A DNA stretch of 64,000 bases, taken from Protula sp. h YS-2021. Taxonomy: Eukaryota > Annelida > Polychaeta > Sabellida > Serpulidae. Location of the stretch: the NCBI GenBank assembly GCA_949752745.1, contig OX457029.1, positions 18,494,615 through 18,558,614 on the forward strand, given 5' to 3'. Both the position numbers and the translations under genes were made by a program. Below are positions 47,740 to 56,040 of this stretch, piece after piece; positions within the stretch are counted from its first letter, which is position 1; each line of letters starts with the position of its first letter. The notes beneath the pieces were generated by a model. That model did no database searches and was not told the origin of the DNA. It was given only the letters and a program-made list of their open reading frames with translations.

Positions 47740-47755
47740 GGCCCTTTGAAGGGCC
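47740..47755 (-). terminator. Histone-type 3' stem-loop of the Cys-rich gene, element 1
   Basis: GGCCCT-TCAA-AGGGCC on the minus strand, followed by ATCC, 24 nt past the stop codon. A purine-rich GAAATAAAAAG lies downstream. Six-base-pair stem and four-base loop as in histone mRNA. Confidence 0.6.
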
Positions 47756-47779
47756 GAAAGATGTTAGTAAGTTGACTCT

Positions 47780-48133
47780 TCACCAACAGGTCGGGTTTCC
47801 GCAACTACACTGGTATCTGTAAAACTGCTCCATCGTGAAAGGTCTTCTTGAGCACTTGAAAGGATGAAAATTGTAATATTTGATGCTTCTCAGCGTCGCA
47901 CCGCACCACCAGCAGTCTGTGCTTGGCTCTGGTCCAGGTAATGTTGCCGTAAACTTGTACCATAGCAAACCACCACAGGTTTTGCAACAGAACCGACGTG
48001 GTGCATTGTGGTGTACCGGGCAGTTGTGTGGTTGTCCTGGATATTCTAGCCACACCCAACACTTGTAGCATTCTGTTGTCAGCGTCACAGCCTTGCCGGT
48101 TTGCATCACTGTGATTGTACGAGTTGTAGACAT
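47780..48133 (-). CDS. Cys-rich zinc-binding accessory protein, 117 aa
   Basis: Intact. Four or five CxxC pairs (CYKC, CKTC, CWWC, CSCG..C) plus CCK and PHNCPVHH suggest two or three zinc sites; aromatic-rich (WVWLEYPGQP, YYNFHPFKC, FYRYQC). The element 2 copy differs at about 13 of 117 positions and is also intact, unlike most other genes here. Divergent from the RING-like gene, sharing a promoter region. Family unknown. Confidence 0.65.
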   Translation of the reverse strand: MSTTRTITVMQTGKAVTLTTECYKCWVWLEYPGQPHNCPVHHNAPRRFCCKTCGGLLWYKFTATLPGPEPSTDCWWCGATLRSIKYYNFHPFKCSRRPFTMEQFYRYQCSCGNPTCW

Positions 48134-48413
48134 CTTGCTGCTTGTTTTGGGAAATGTGGCCTTTAACCCCCATTTATATACTACTACATACTAGCGGCCA
48201 TCCTCGCAGTATATGCTGGCAACGGGGGGGGGGGGGCTGTCGACTAGGTCGGCTGGCGGGGGGGGGGGGCTGTCGACCAGGTCGGCACACTCTATGCAGT
48301 CTGTCTGCTTCTATCTCTGAGGGGGGGGGGGGGGGTTCCCCCCTTCAGGTGGTATATAACTGCTAGTCATTTCAGTTCAGGCTCACAACCGCTTTGCAAC
48401 TGCTTCCGTAAAG
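48134..48413. promoter_or_regulatory. Bidirectional promoter with poly(G)/GTCGAC modules (right, element 1)
   Basis: Between the Cys-rich (-) and RING-like (+) genes. G10-G13 tracts alternate with CTGTCGAC(T/C)AGGTCGG. TATA boxes face both ways: GTATATAA on the minus strand near 48175-48185 and TATATAAC at 48353. Confidence 0.6.
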
Positions 48414-48965
48414 ATGGAGTGCTACTTCGCCTTGAATGATGTGCTGACATTGAGAGGAGTGAGGGAGGTTCACGTGCCAGTGACTCCGCCAGCAACACCA
48501 CCACAGCGCTTTTTCTACTATCAGCTGCTGCCGGACCCAGCTAACGCCTCGGTCCTCTGTGTTCCGGTCTTTTTTTACCGAAGGGTGACTCTCGGAAAGC
48601 GACTGCGTGATATTGAGGCTGGGCATTATGACGAAGCATTTTTCAGATCCATGATGCTGGGGGAGGCAATTCAATTTCGCCTGGAGGAAGAAGAGTACCC
48701 GGCCTTTGGAAGAGTTTACTTACAGCAGGATCTTGAATTCTGTATTGGATGCGGGTGTATGCTCTCCCCAGACCGGGTATTGGCAGAGTGCGGGCGCCAA
48801 CTATGCATATACTGTGCATCTGTCTTGACGCAGCTAACGGCCTTGCACGACGACTACACAATCCCATGCTTCTCTTGCGGTGTATCAAGCGATCACTTAC
48901 TCTTCAATGGCCAACAGTTAACCCAGTGCGGCAGACCTGTCCAGGATGTGGTGGAGCTTTACTGA
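48414..48965 (+). CDS. RING-finger-like accessory protein, 183 aa, ligand histidine replaced
   Basis: ATG at 48414. An N-terminal beta-rich region has VTPPATPPQRFFYYQLLPDP and RRVTLGKRLRDIEAG. The C-terminal RING-like domain is CIGC, CGRQLCIYC and CFSC. In element 2 the third segment reads CGHQLCLIC, so the metal-binding His is Arg here, which should weaken the domain. RING proteins usually act as ubiquitin ligases; in viruses they often remodel host defence or the cell cycle. Transcribed outward toward the right TIR. Confidence 0.65.
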   Translation: MECYFALNDVLTLRGVREVHVPVTPPATPPQRFFYYQLLPDPANASVLCVPVFFYRRVTLGKRLRDIEAGHYDEAFFRSMMLGEAIQFRLEEEEYPAFGRVYLQQDLEFCIGCGCMLSPDRVLAECGRQLCIYCASVLTQLTALHDDYTIPCFSCGVSSDHLLFNGQQLTQCGRPVQDVVELY

Positions 48966-49000
48966 GTCCGGCAGCAGCAGCAGCAGCAAAAAAACCTCCC

Positions 49001-49016
49001 GGCCCTTCTAAGGGCC
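49001..49016 (+). terminator. Histone-type 3' stem-loop of the RING-like gene, element 1
   Basis: GGCCCT-TCTA-AGGGCC followed by ACCCA, 35 nt after the stop. This matches the classic histone mRNA hairpin: 6-bp GC-rich stem closed by U-A, 4-nt pyrimidine-rich loop, ACCCA flank. Confidence 0.65.
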
Positions 49017-49020
49017 ACCC

Positions 49021-49092
49021 ACTAATACGAAATAAGCGCTAATCGTGTCATGGTGTTAGTATGTGTGTGTATGCATGAGAGTGTGGGAAATG
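49021..49092. repeat. Subterminal inverted module, right copy
   Basis: About 72 bp (ACGAAATAAGCG .. GGTGTTAGTATGTGTGTG .. ATGCATGAGAGT) downstream of the stem-loop. An inverted copy lies at about 37401-37470 and a homologue at 54547-54620 in element 2. Confidence 0.7.
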
Positions 49093-49326
49093 TTAAAAAA
49101 ATCAAAAATGAAAAAAAAGTAATAAAAAAAATAAAACAAAAAAATAAAAATAAATAAAAAAGGGGGCTATTTTTATACCCCTTTTTTATACCCCCTTTTG
49201 ACTTAAGGGGGCCTTACAGGTGAGCTCTAACCATGTAGCTATGAGTTCTCTATTTATAAAATGGAGAACTTGTACGTTTGGGGAGGTGTCCAATCTGTCC
49301 GTCTGCCCACGTCTGCCGTAGGTGTG

Positions 49327-49750
49327 ATGGAGAGAGAGAGCTCTCTGCCGTTAGCCTGCCTTAAGGAAACATATTGCTTGCTCACTTTTAATTGCTTTTG
49401 CGATGGCCCGGTTGATCCTTTTCTTTTTACGAAGGCCCGTTTGCCCCAGCTGCCCATTTGCCCCAGCTGCCCGTTTGAATGGCCGCCCGTTTGAATGGCC
49501 GCCCGTTTGAATGGCTGCCCACTATCCCTATTACGTCATTATGACGTTCATATAACGTTCATGTGACGTCCATATGACGTCCATATGACAACCATATGAC
49601 AACCATACGACACCCATATCACGTCCATATCACGTCCATATCACGTCCATATGACGTCAATGTTTTCGAAACCCCATGGGGATTCGAAAACACCTCGTGA
49701 CGTCATGATGACGTCACTTCCTGTTTTCAAACCCCCACTTTTCCCCTACT
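49327..49750 (-). repeat. Right terminal inverted repeat of element 1
   Basis: About 424 bp, inverted copy of 35563-35970. The palindrome is at 49662-49691 and the 11-bp array at about 49530-49658. It has one more CCCGTTTGAATGGCCG unit than the left copy. Confidence 0.9.
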
Positions 49751-49756
49751 ATGCAA

Positions 49757-50770
49757 CCACAGTCATGACGTGGTAATCCCTCCCTCAAAGTATCCCTTGC
49801 GTCATCGGCATATGCATGAAGTCAGTTTTCACGAACATTTTTGAAAGGTACCTGGGAAAACTTGTGCACTAAAATTGACGAGTTGCGCCGAAGACGTTGA
49901 TTGAAATCGGTTAAAGTCCGGTTGTGGTTGCGATCAAAAGCGGCGTCTAAACAACGATGCTTGTCCAGCATATATTCAAGGTTGTGTCAATGACGTTGAC
50001 TAGACTTTGATCTATTGCCTTGACCAACGATAACCAAATTACAAACAGATTTAATGTTGCGATTTATTTGGGTAGGCGTCGCGATCTCAAATCGACGCCG
50101 GAATGTTTACTGGGAAGATTATGTTTTTGATTTTATTTAATAAGTTTAATTTTATTTTCAGACTATCGAACCCTTTCTAGTACAAAACGGCGCTACACCA
50201 AAGCGGCCAAAGCTAACATTTCAGAAATCAATCAGATGCGTAAAATCTTAAAACAACTGCACTTGTAATTACTGCAAAACGCCAAAGTATTGTTCTCTCT
50301 GTCAACTTGTTCATTTGTGTAAAACTACCAACAAAAGAGGGGTAATTTTTGAAGTTTTTCCGTTCAGATAAAGCTGTTTAATTTCGCCGCCTTTTGTGAT
50401 CACGTGGTCGCGTGGCCCTCGCAACCTTTTGTTTTGTCTGATCCAGTGCGCCCGACAGTTTTCAACTGATAGGTGAGATGCAGGCAGATATATATATATA
50501 TAATAAACTCAGCCAAAAAGATGTTCGTTTGTTTCATTTGTGTAAAAATACGAACAAAAGAGAGGGGGTAATTATGTTTGTGAAGAGTATATACGTTGCA
50601 ATGAATCTGTCAAATCACTGAACATAAAAAGTTTTTGAAAATGTCAATGAGACTGTGAAGTCGCTGGTTCACCCAGTGATCACAAAGTCACTAAAAATTG
50701 CAAAATCACGTTCTGTCAATACTGGACATATCTCTTCAACCAGATTCTTTACCAATGTCATCCAAATACT

Positions 50771-50805
<35 letters not shown>

Positions 50806-53035
50806 CCCATTTCAGCCTCAGACACCGGTACAACAAAGTAAGCTATTGCATCGACTCGTAGAAGATATCTTAACGATGGAGCCACCGGACCTTTGTTAGA
50901 ATTTTGCAACAATGTCTAAAGATTACAATTTGTGCATCACTAATGCAAAACACAAAGACTAGGGGTGTGAAAATGCAATGCTTTCTGATCTCTTCATCCC
51001 AGCTTCCGTTTGTAGTCTTTTATAGTCGTGATGCGATTATGTAACGATTAAAAGATGAATAACATGTATTCTGTTGTCAGCAACCCCGAGCCGCAACGAT
51101 GATTTTATGACAATAGCATACATTGTTTTGAATTTTTTAACCGACCTAAAACGGGGTTCTACGAGAAAATTAGCGTGTTTTCTGAGCTAGAAATCCACGC
51201 TAAATATTTTACGAATCGACGCTTAATCTTACAAGTAATCTTAGATACCAGAGGCCCCTATCGGCAGTATAAATTACTTATGAAGTTGTTAACGCTTCAA
51301 TACGCATAGGATCCCATGTTTTGCCCTTGTTATTTGTGCAAACAAGGGGCATAGACGCCTTATTATTGTTAAAAAATTCAAAGCTCTGCTCATCACTGGA
51401 TATAAAACTGGGATGCGAAGTCGTGCTCGCACAAAGAGTCTAATTGTACGAAAATATTGAAGTAGTTGACCATTATATTAAATATATAAATTATTTATTT
51501 ACCAATAAACAGAGTTCAGGTTCCACACTCCATGTCTCTCAAGCGAGTGGCTATTTGCACATGAGTTGTAGCCATCGCCACACAGCTGTCTGTTTTCAGT
51601 TAAATTATGAAGAGCGGTGTTAGGGGTGTCAGATAAATTATAAACAGGTATTTAACTAGTGACAAAAAATATATATTTTTCAAAGCAAATTTGTCAAGGA
51701 ACTCCTGGTCTACAATTTTCTACGATCCTCAGCCTTGTCTTATTTCAGCAAGATCGGCATAAGTTCAAATCCATCATTTTTTGTTGAAGTCGCTTATGCC
51801 CAGTTATCAGTCAAAGAAAAAACCGGATACAAAGCTTCAAGGAACGAGATTAAGAATTAAACAAAAAATGTTTTTTTAAATATACCAGCCCTCTCTGATA
51901 CACCCCACACCGCCTAGCATATGGCGCAACAAACCACCTGTTTAAGGCAACATAAATGTAGCCATATTGACCTCTGGTTTTCGATGATTATTTCTGCATG
52001 GCAAAAATTCGGATATGGCAAAAATAGCGTCCATACCACCGGTCATATGACCACCAACGAAATGAAAAAAACCGACAATCGGTTATTTTTCTGGTTTTTT
52101 ATTATTTTTGTTGGATTTTTCACACAGATGGAGTTTCTTATGCTGTGGCCTAAGTAAGTAGGGGGTGGGACTCCGCCCATTAATTTCATCTGCCGACTCC
52201 TTTAGACGCCGGGACAGTGACATATATACGAAAATACGAATCACATCATCTGGGCAGTGACAGCCACAAGGAATAGTGGTCATTGCTCCCTTCCATCGGG
52301 TAACACAGGATATGAATGAAGTCGATTTTCTTCAAATATATTTCAAAACCAGGGTAAAACTGGTGAGCTTCTGGATATCTCGTAATTTATGTCCTTATTT
52401 TCGTCAATTTTCAAAGCAAGCAGTCTTTACCAGTACCAGACTTAGATGTCATGTGAGCCTTAACACCGCCATGTGTTTTTTTTTTTTGGTTCTGATGCTG
52501 ACATTTTGGCGATTTCTATTTTCGGCATCTACACAAATCGCCAATTCAACGTTACGTCCCAGACTTCAACTGTGTGTCGGAGAAAGTCTGGTTTTCGCCG
52601 AAGTCACTTTTGAACAGCAGGCATGTTCAATGGATGTTTAAGACGTTCATAAGATGTTGATCTATGGTCGCACAAGTGTTCTAGTTTAATCAAAATTAAG
52701 TTGATTGCTTAATCAAAATGATACAGCCACATTGGCTATACCTATGATCCGGGCTCTGTGGAACGTCTGTAAGTGTTGCATGCTTTTAGCCTGTCCGTGC
52801 AGAAACAATCTCTGCACACGCAAGAGGCGCGCAACAGGCCTGTTGCACGGGTACATGCGTGCAGACACCCTGTTTTTCAAACGGCCATGCTTTCACCCTC
52901 TCCGTGCAGATACAATTTCCGCACAGCTTAATTTTTCAGGAAATAAAGTGCCTGCCCGTGCTTTTAGACTGTCAATTCACTTTATTTTATACTTATTAAG
53001 TATCTCCCCATAGAAACGAGGACATTTTTATTATA
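49757..53035. other. Host spacer between the two elements, no gene seen
   Basis: AT-rich. A poly(A) run (50772-50804) may mark a retroposed insertion; short (TA)n at about 50490. No coding region supported. Confidence 0.5.
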
Positions 53036-53039
53036 TCTG

Positions 53040-53660
53040 TTGAACACGACACAACAGAAGTACGGATGTTGCGTGCTTTTAGCCTGTCGGTGCTTTAAGC
53101 CTGTTTAATCTTGCAAACGTTGTTTCTATGTAAAAGATAACCAATCCGACACAACAGCGGCACGGATGTTGCGTGCTTTTAACCTGTCCGTGCAACCGTT
53201 GTTTCTGTGTTTCATATTAATCAATACGACACAACATCGGCACGGATGTTGCGTGCTTTTAGCCTACCCGTGCGAACGTTGTTTCTAGATAAAATATTAT
53301 CAACACGACACAATATCTGCACGCGAGTTGCGTGCTTTAAGCCTGTCCGTGCAACCGTTGTTTCTGTGTTTAATATTAATCAATACGACACAACATCGGC
53401 ACGGATGTTGCGTTCTTTTAGCCTGCCCGTGCGAACGGTGTTTCTAGATAAAATATTAATCAACACGACGCAATATCTTCACGCCAGTTGCGTGCTTTAA
53501 GCCTGTCTGTGCAACCGTTGTTTCTGTGTTTAATATTAATCAAAACGACACAACAGCGGCACGGATGTTGCGTGCTATTAATCTGTCCGTGCAAACATTA
53601 TTTCTGTATAAAACATCAATCAACATGACAAAACAAAAGCATGTTGCGTGCTTTTAGCCT
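53040..53660. repeat. About 80-bp satellite, eight units
   Basis: The word CGACACAACA recurs near 53047, 53146, 53226, 53305, 53386, 53465, 53545 and 53626 (about 80-bp steps). Alternate units are more alike, giving a 160-bp higher-order period. Unit core: GCACGGATGTTGCGTGCTTT, AGCCTGTCCGTGC, GTTGTTTCT. Weaker copies extend back to about 52770. Confidence 0.85.
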
Positions 53661-53693
53661 GTTTGAACAAACTACTTTTCCGATCAATCTTTG

Positions 53694-53815
53694 AAAGGCA
53701 AATAAAGGCTATTTGCACGACAAACTGCGTGCAAACACCCTGCCAAAAATTTTGTGACTAGGAAATTAGGTGTTTGCACGCAGTTTGTCGTGCAAATAGC
53801 CTTTATTTGGCCTTT
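53694..53815. repeat. Long near-perfect hairpin
   Basis: Arms 53694-53739 and 53769-53815 (46-47 bp, one 1-bp indel) are inverted copies around a 29-bp spacer. The sequence words (TTTGCACG..CGTGCAAA) echo the adjacent satellite. No coding content. Confidence 0.85.
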
Positions 53816-54137
53816 AGGTAATAATTAGAATTTTTTAAGATATTAACTTTGTATGATGCTTTTTTGCATGCTGAATGCCGTGCCAATACCCTGCCTATTT
53901 TATAAGTTTTATAGCCTCATTCCTAGTCATAATTTTTTGTCAAGTTGTTTGATCGAAGTATGTCATGAATGAGTTATTGAGTAAAGAATGACTTAATCTA
54001 GCATTGAAAAGAAAAAAGTTGTGTTCTCACTGCCACCAGGCGATCCTCAGTACCGAACGGAATGCTTATTATTATTGTTATAAATTTTTATTTTGATTAA
54101 AAATGACTGATATTTAAAACGAAAACAAAAGGACACC

Positions 54138-54540
54138 AGTAGTGTAAAAGTGGGGCTTCTAAAACAGGAAGTGACGTCATAATAACGTCATGAGGTGTTT
54201 TAGAAGCCCCATGGGGTTTCTAAAACAGTGACGTCATATTGACGTCATATTGACGTGATATTGACGTCATATGGACGTCATATGGTTGTCATATGGACGT
54301 CATATGGACGTCATATGAACGTCATAATGACGTGAGGAGTTGTTTTAGAAGCCCCATGGGGTTTCTAAAACAGTGACGTTAAAATGACGTCTTATGGACG
54401 TGTTATGGACGTGTGATGGACGTGTTATGGAGGTCATATGGAGGTCATATGGAGGTCATATGAACGTCATATGAACTTCATATGAACGTCATAATGACGT
54501 AATAGGGAGAGTGGGCGGCCATTCAAACGGGCGACCATTT
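54138..54540 (+). repeat. Terminal inverted repeat of element 2 (left)
   Basis: It has two palindrome + 11-bp-array cassettes where element 1 has one: palindromes 54197-54226 and 54342-54371 (GTTTTAGAAGCCCCATGGGG..), arrays at about 54229-54335 and 54374-54507 (GACGTCATAT(T/G)). TGACGTCA sites are frequent. Confidence 0.8.
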
Positions 54541-54624
54541 TTTTTAAGCATTTCCCAAACTCTCATGCATGCACATACATACTAACACCATGACACGATT
54601 AGCGGTTATTTCGTATTGGTGGAT

Positions 54625-54640
54625 GGCCCTTAGAAGGGCC
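54625..54640 (-). terminator. Histone-type 3' stem-loop of the RING gene, element 2
   Basis: Minus strand GGCCCT-TCTA-AGGGCC followed by ATCCACC, 21 nt past the stop codon. Downstream flank matches the 72-bp subterminal module of element 1. Confidence 0.65.
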
Positions 54641-54661
54641 GGCAGGTTTTTGCTGCCGGAT

Positions 54662-55213
54662 TCAGAAAAATTCGACGATGTCTTGGACTGGCCTGCTGCA
54701 GTGTGTGAGTTGCTGCCCATTGAAAAGAAAGTGATCGCCTCTCAAGCCACAGGTGTAACATCTGACTGTGTAACAGTTGTTCAGGGCCAACAGCTGCGTC
54801 CAATATGCTGCACAAATCAAGCAAAGCTGGTGACCACATTCTGCCAGTACCCGGTCTGGGGAGATCATGATGCCACATCCCGCGCAAATCTCCAGGTCCT
54901 GTTGGAGGAAGTATCTCACCCAGGCCGGATACTCTTCCTCTTCAAGTCGCGATGGAATGGTCTCCCCCAACATGGTTGTCCTGAAGATAGCCCCGTCATA
55001 ATCACCAGCCTCGATGTCCCTGAGTCGCTTTCCAAGTGTGACCCTTCTATTAAAAAAGACGGGCACGCATAGGACTGTTCCGTGAGCCGGGTCCGGCAGC
55101 AGCTGGAAGAAGTAGACTCTTTCTGGCGGCGTCGGTGGCGGTGTGACCGGCAGGTGAAGTTCTCTGACTTCAGCAATGGTGCGAGCATCATGTAACGCGA
55201 AGAAGCACTCCAT
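54662..55213 (-). CDS. RING-finger accessory protein, 183 aa
   Basis: ATG at 55213, stop at 54662, the same 183-residue length as the element 1 copy. The RING is complete: CAGC, CGHQLCLIC, then CYTC, i.e. C-x2-C..C-x-H-x2-C-x2-C..C-x2-C, binding two zincs. The N-terminal domain (FFQLLPDP, RRVTLGKRLRDIEAGDY) is conserved between copies. Probable E3 ubiquitin-ligase-type accessory protein; target unknown. Its ORF is open while the core genes of the same element are broken. Confidence 0.7.
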   Translation of the reverse strand: MECFFALHDARTIAEVRELHLPVTPPPTPPERVYFFQLLPDPAHGTVLCVPVFFNRRVTLGKRLRDIEAGDYDGAIFRTTMLGETIPSRLEEEEYPAWVRYFLQQDLEICAGCGIMISPDRVLAECGHQLCLICAAYWTQLLALNNCYTVRCYTCGLRGDHFLFNGQQLTHCSRPVQDIVEFF

Positions 55214-55523
55214 GTTGACGGAAGCGAGTGTGAGCCCAAACTGAAATGACCATGGGTTATATACCACCTCAAGTCAGGATCGGACCCCCCCCCCCCTGGC
55301 CAGTCAACCTGAAGTGAAGACCCCCCCCCCCCCGGATAGAAGCAAACTGCTTGCATAAAGTAAGGATCCACCCCCCTGGCCAGTCGACCTAAAGCAAGGA
55401 CCCCCCCTCCCAGTCGACCTAAAGCAAGGACCCCCCCCCCCATGGTCAGCATATCATGCGAGGATGGTCGCTAGTAGTATATAAAGGCGGGTTACAGATG
55501 CATTATCTAACACAAGCAGCAAG
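55214..55523. promoter_or_regulatory. Bidirectional promoter with poly(C)/GTCGACC modules (element 2)
   Basis: Four C-tracts (7-15 nt), each beside CCAGTC(G/A)ACCT and AAAGCAAGGACC or AAGTGAAGACC. TATA boxes: GTATATAAAGGCGG near 55477 (+) and GGTATATAACCC near 55258 (-). Confidence 0.6.
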
Positions 55524-55877
55524 ATGTCGACAAGTCGTAAAATCACAGTTATGCGAAACGGCAAGGCAGTGACGCTAACGACTGAGTGTTATAAGTGTTG
55601 GGTGTGGATAGAGTATCCAGGACAACCACACAACTGCCCGGTACACCACAATGCACCACGACGGTACTGTTGTAAAACCTGCGGTGGTTTGTTATGGTAC
55701 AAGTTTACTGCACGATTACCTGGACCGGAGCCATGCACAGACTGCTGGTGGTGCGGTGCGACGCTGAAAAACTTTGGATATTATAATTTTCATCCTTTCA
55801 AGTGTTCCAGAAGACCTTTCACGATGGAACAATTTTACAGATATCAGTGTGATTGCGGAAATCCGACTTGTTGGTGA
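55524..55877 (+). CDS. Cys-rich zinc-binding accessory protein, 117 aa (element 2)
   Basis: Orthologue of 47780-48133, same length, uninterrupted. All CxxC pairs conserved (CYKC, CKTC, CWWC, CDCG..C). Substitutions cluster at the N-terminus and around residues 82-85. It starts 47 bp or so after a TATA box. Family unknown. Confidence 0.65.
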   Translation: MSTSRKITVMRNGKAVTLTTECYKCWVWIEYPGQPHNCPVHHNAPRRYCCKTCGGLLWYKFTARLPGPEPCTDCWWCGATLKNFGYYNFHPFKCSRRPFTMEQFYRYQCDCGNPTCW

Positions 55878-55901
55878 AGAGCCAACTCACTAACATCTTT
55901 C

Positions 55902-55917
55902 GGTCCTTCTAAGGGCC
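55902..55917 (+). terminator. Histone-type 3' stem-loop of the Cys-rich gene, element 2
   Basis: GGTCCT-TCTA-AGGGCC (one U-G pair), followed by ATCC, 24 nt past the stop, exactly the spacing of the element 1 copy. Confidence 0.6.
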
Positions 55918-55965
55918 ATCCTCTACTGTGAAATGAAAACGCAAATTCTGTCTATGTATGAGTGT

Positions 55966-55976
55966 GTATAAAAGGG
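55966..55976 (+). promoter_or_regulatory. TATA box of polB, element 2
   Basis: TGTATAAAAGGGG, about 70 bp before the first ATG codons at 56038/56041. The same motif is mirrored at about 47690 in element 1. Confidence 0.6.
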
Positions 55977-56040
55977 GTATGTCTGAGATTACATTTCAGC
56001 ATTTCAGTTTCAGCAGTTGACGGAACAACAACCAGCTATG

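Larger units (their letters stand above)
35563..49750. mobile_element. Maverick/Polinton (adintovirus-like) element 1, deletion derivative
   Basis: 14.19-kb element bounded by inverted repeats starting AGTAGGGGAAAAGTGGGGG. Flanking hexamers are gggcaa (35557-35562) and atgcaa (49751-49756): four of six bases match, compatible with a decayed 6-bp target duplication. Gene order left to right: accessory gene (-), acidic and helical small genes (+), integrase, ATPase, small virion genes, penton-like, pX-like (+), truncated polB (-), Cys-rich (-), RING-like (+). Many genes carry stops or frameshifts. Known: this gene set defines Mavericks/Polintons, endogenous virus-like DNA elements. Confidence 0.9.

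Noticed and set aside
50655..50861. 68-residue frame through a poly(A) tract
   Set aside because: The central lysine run comes from the A33 tract; no other support.
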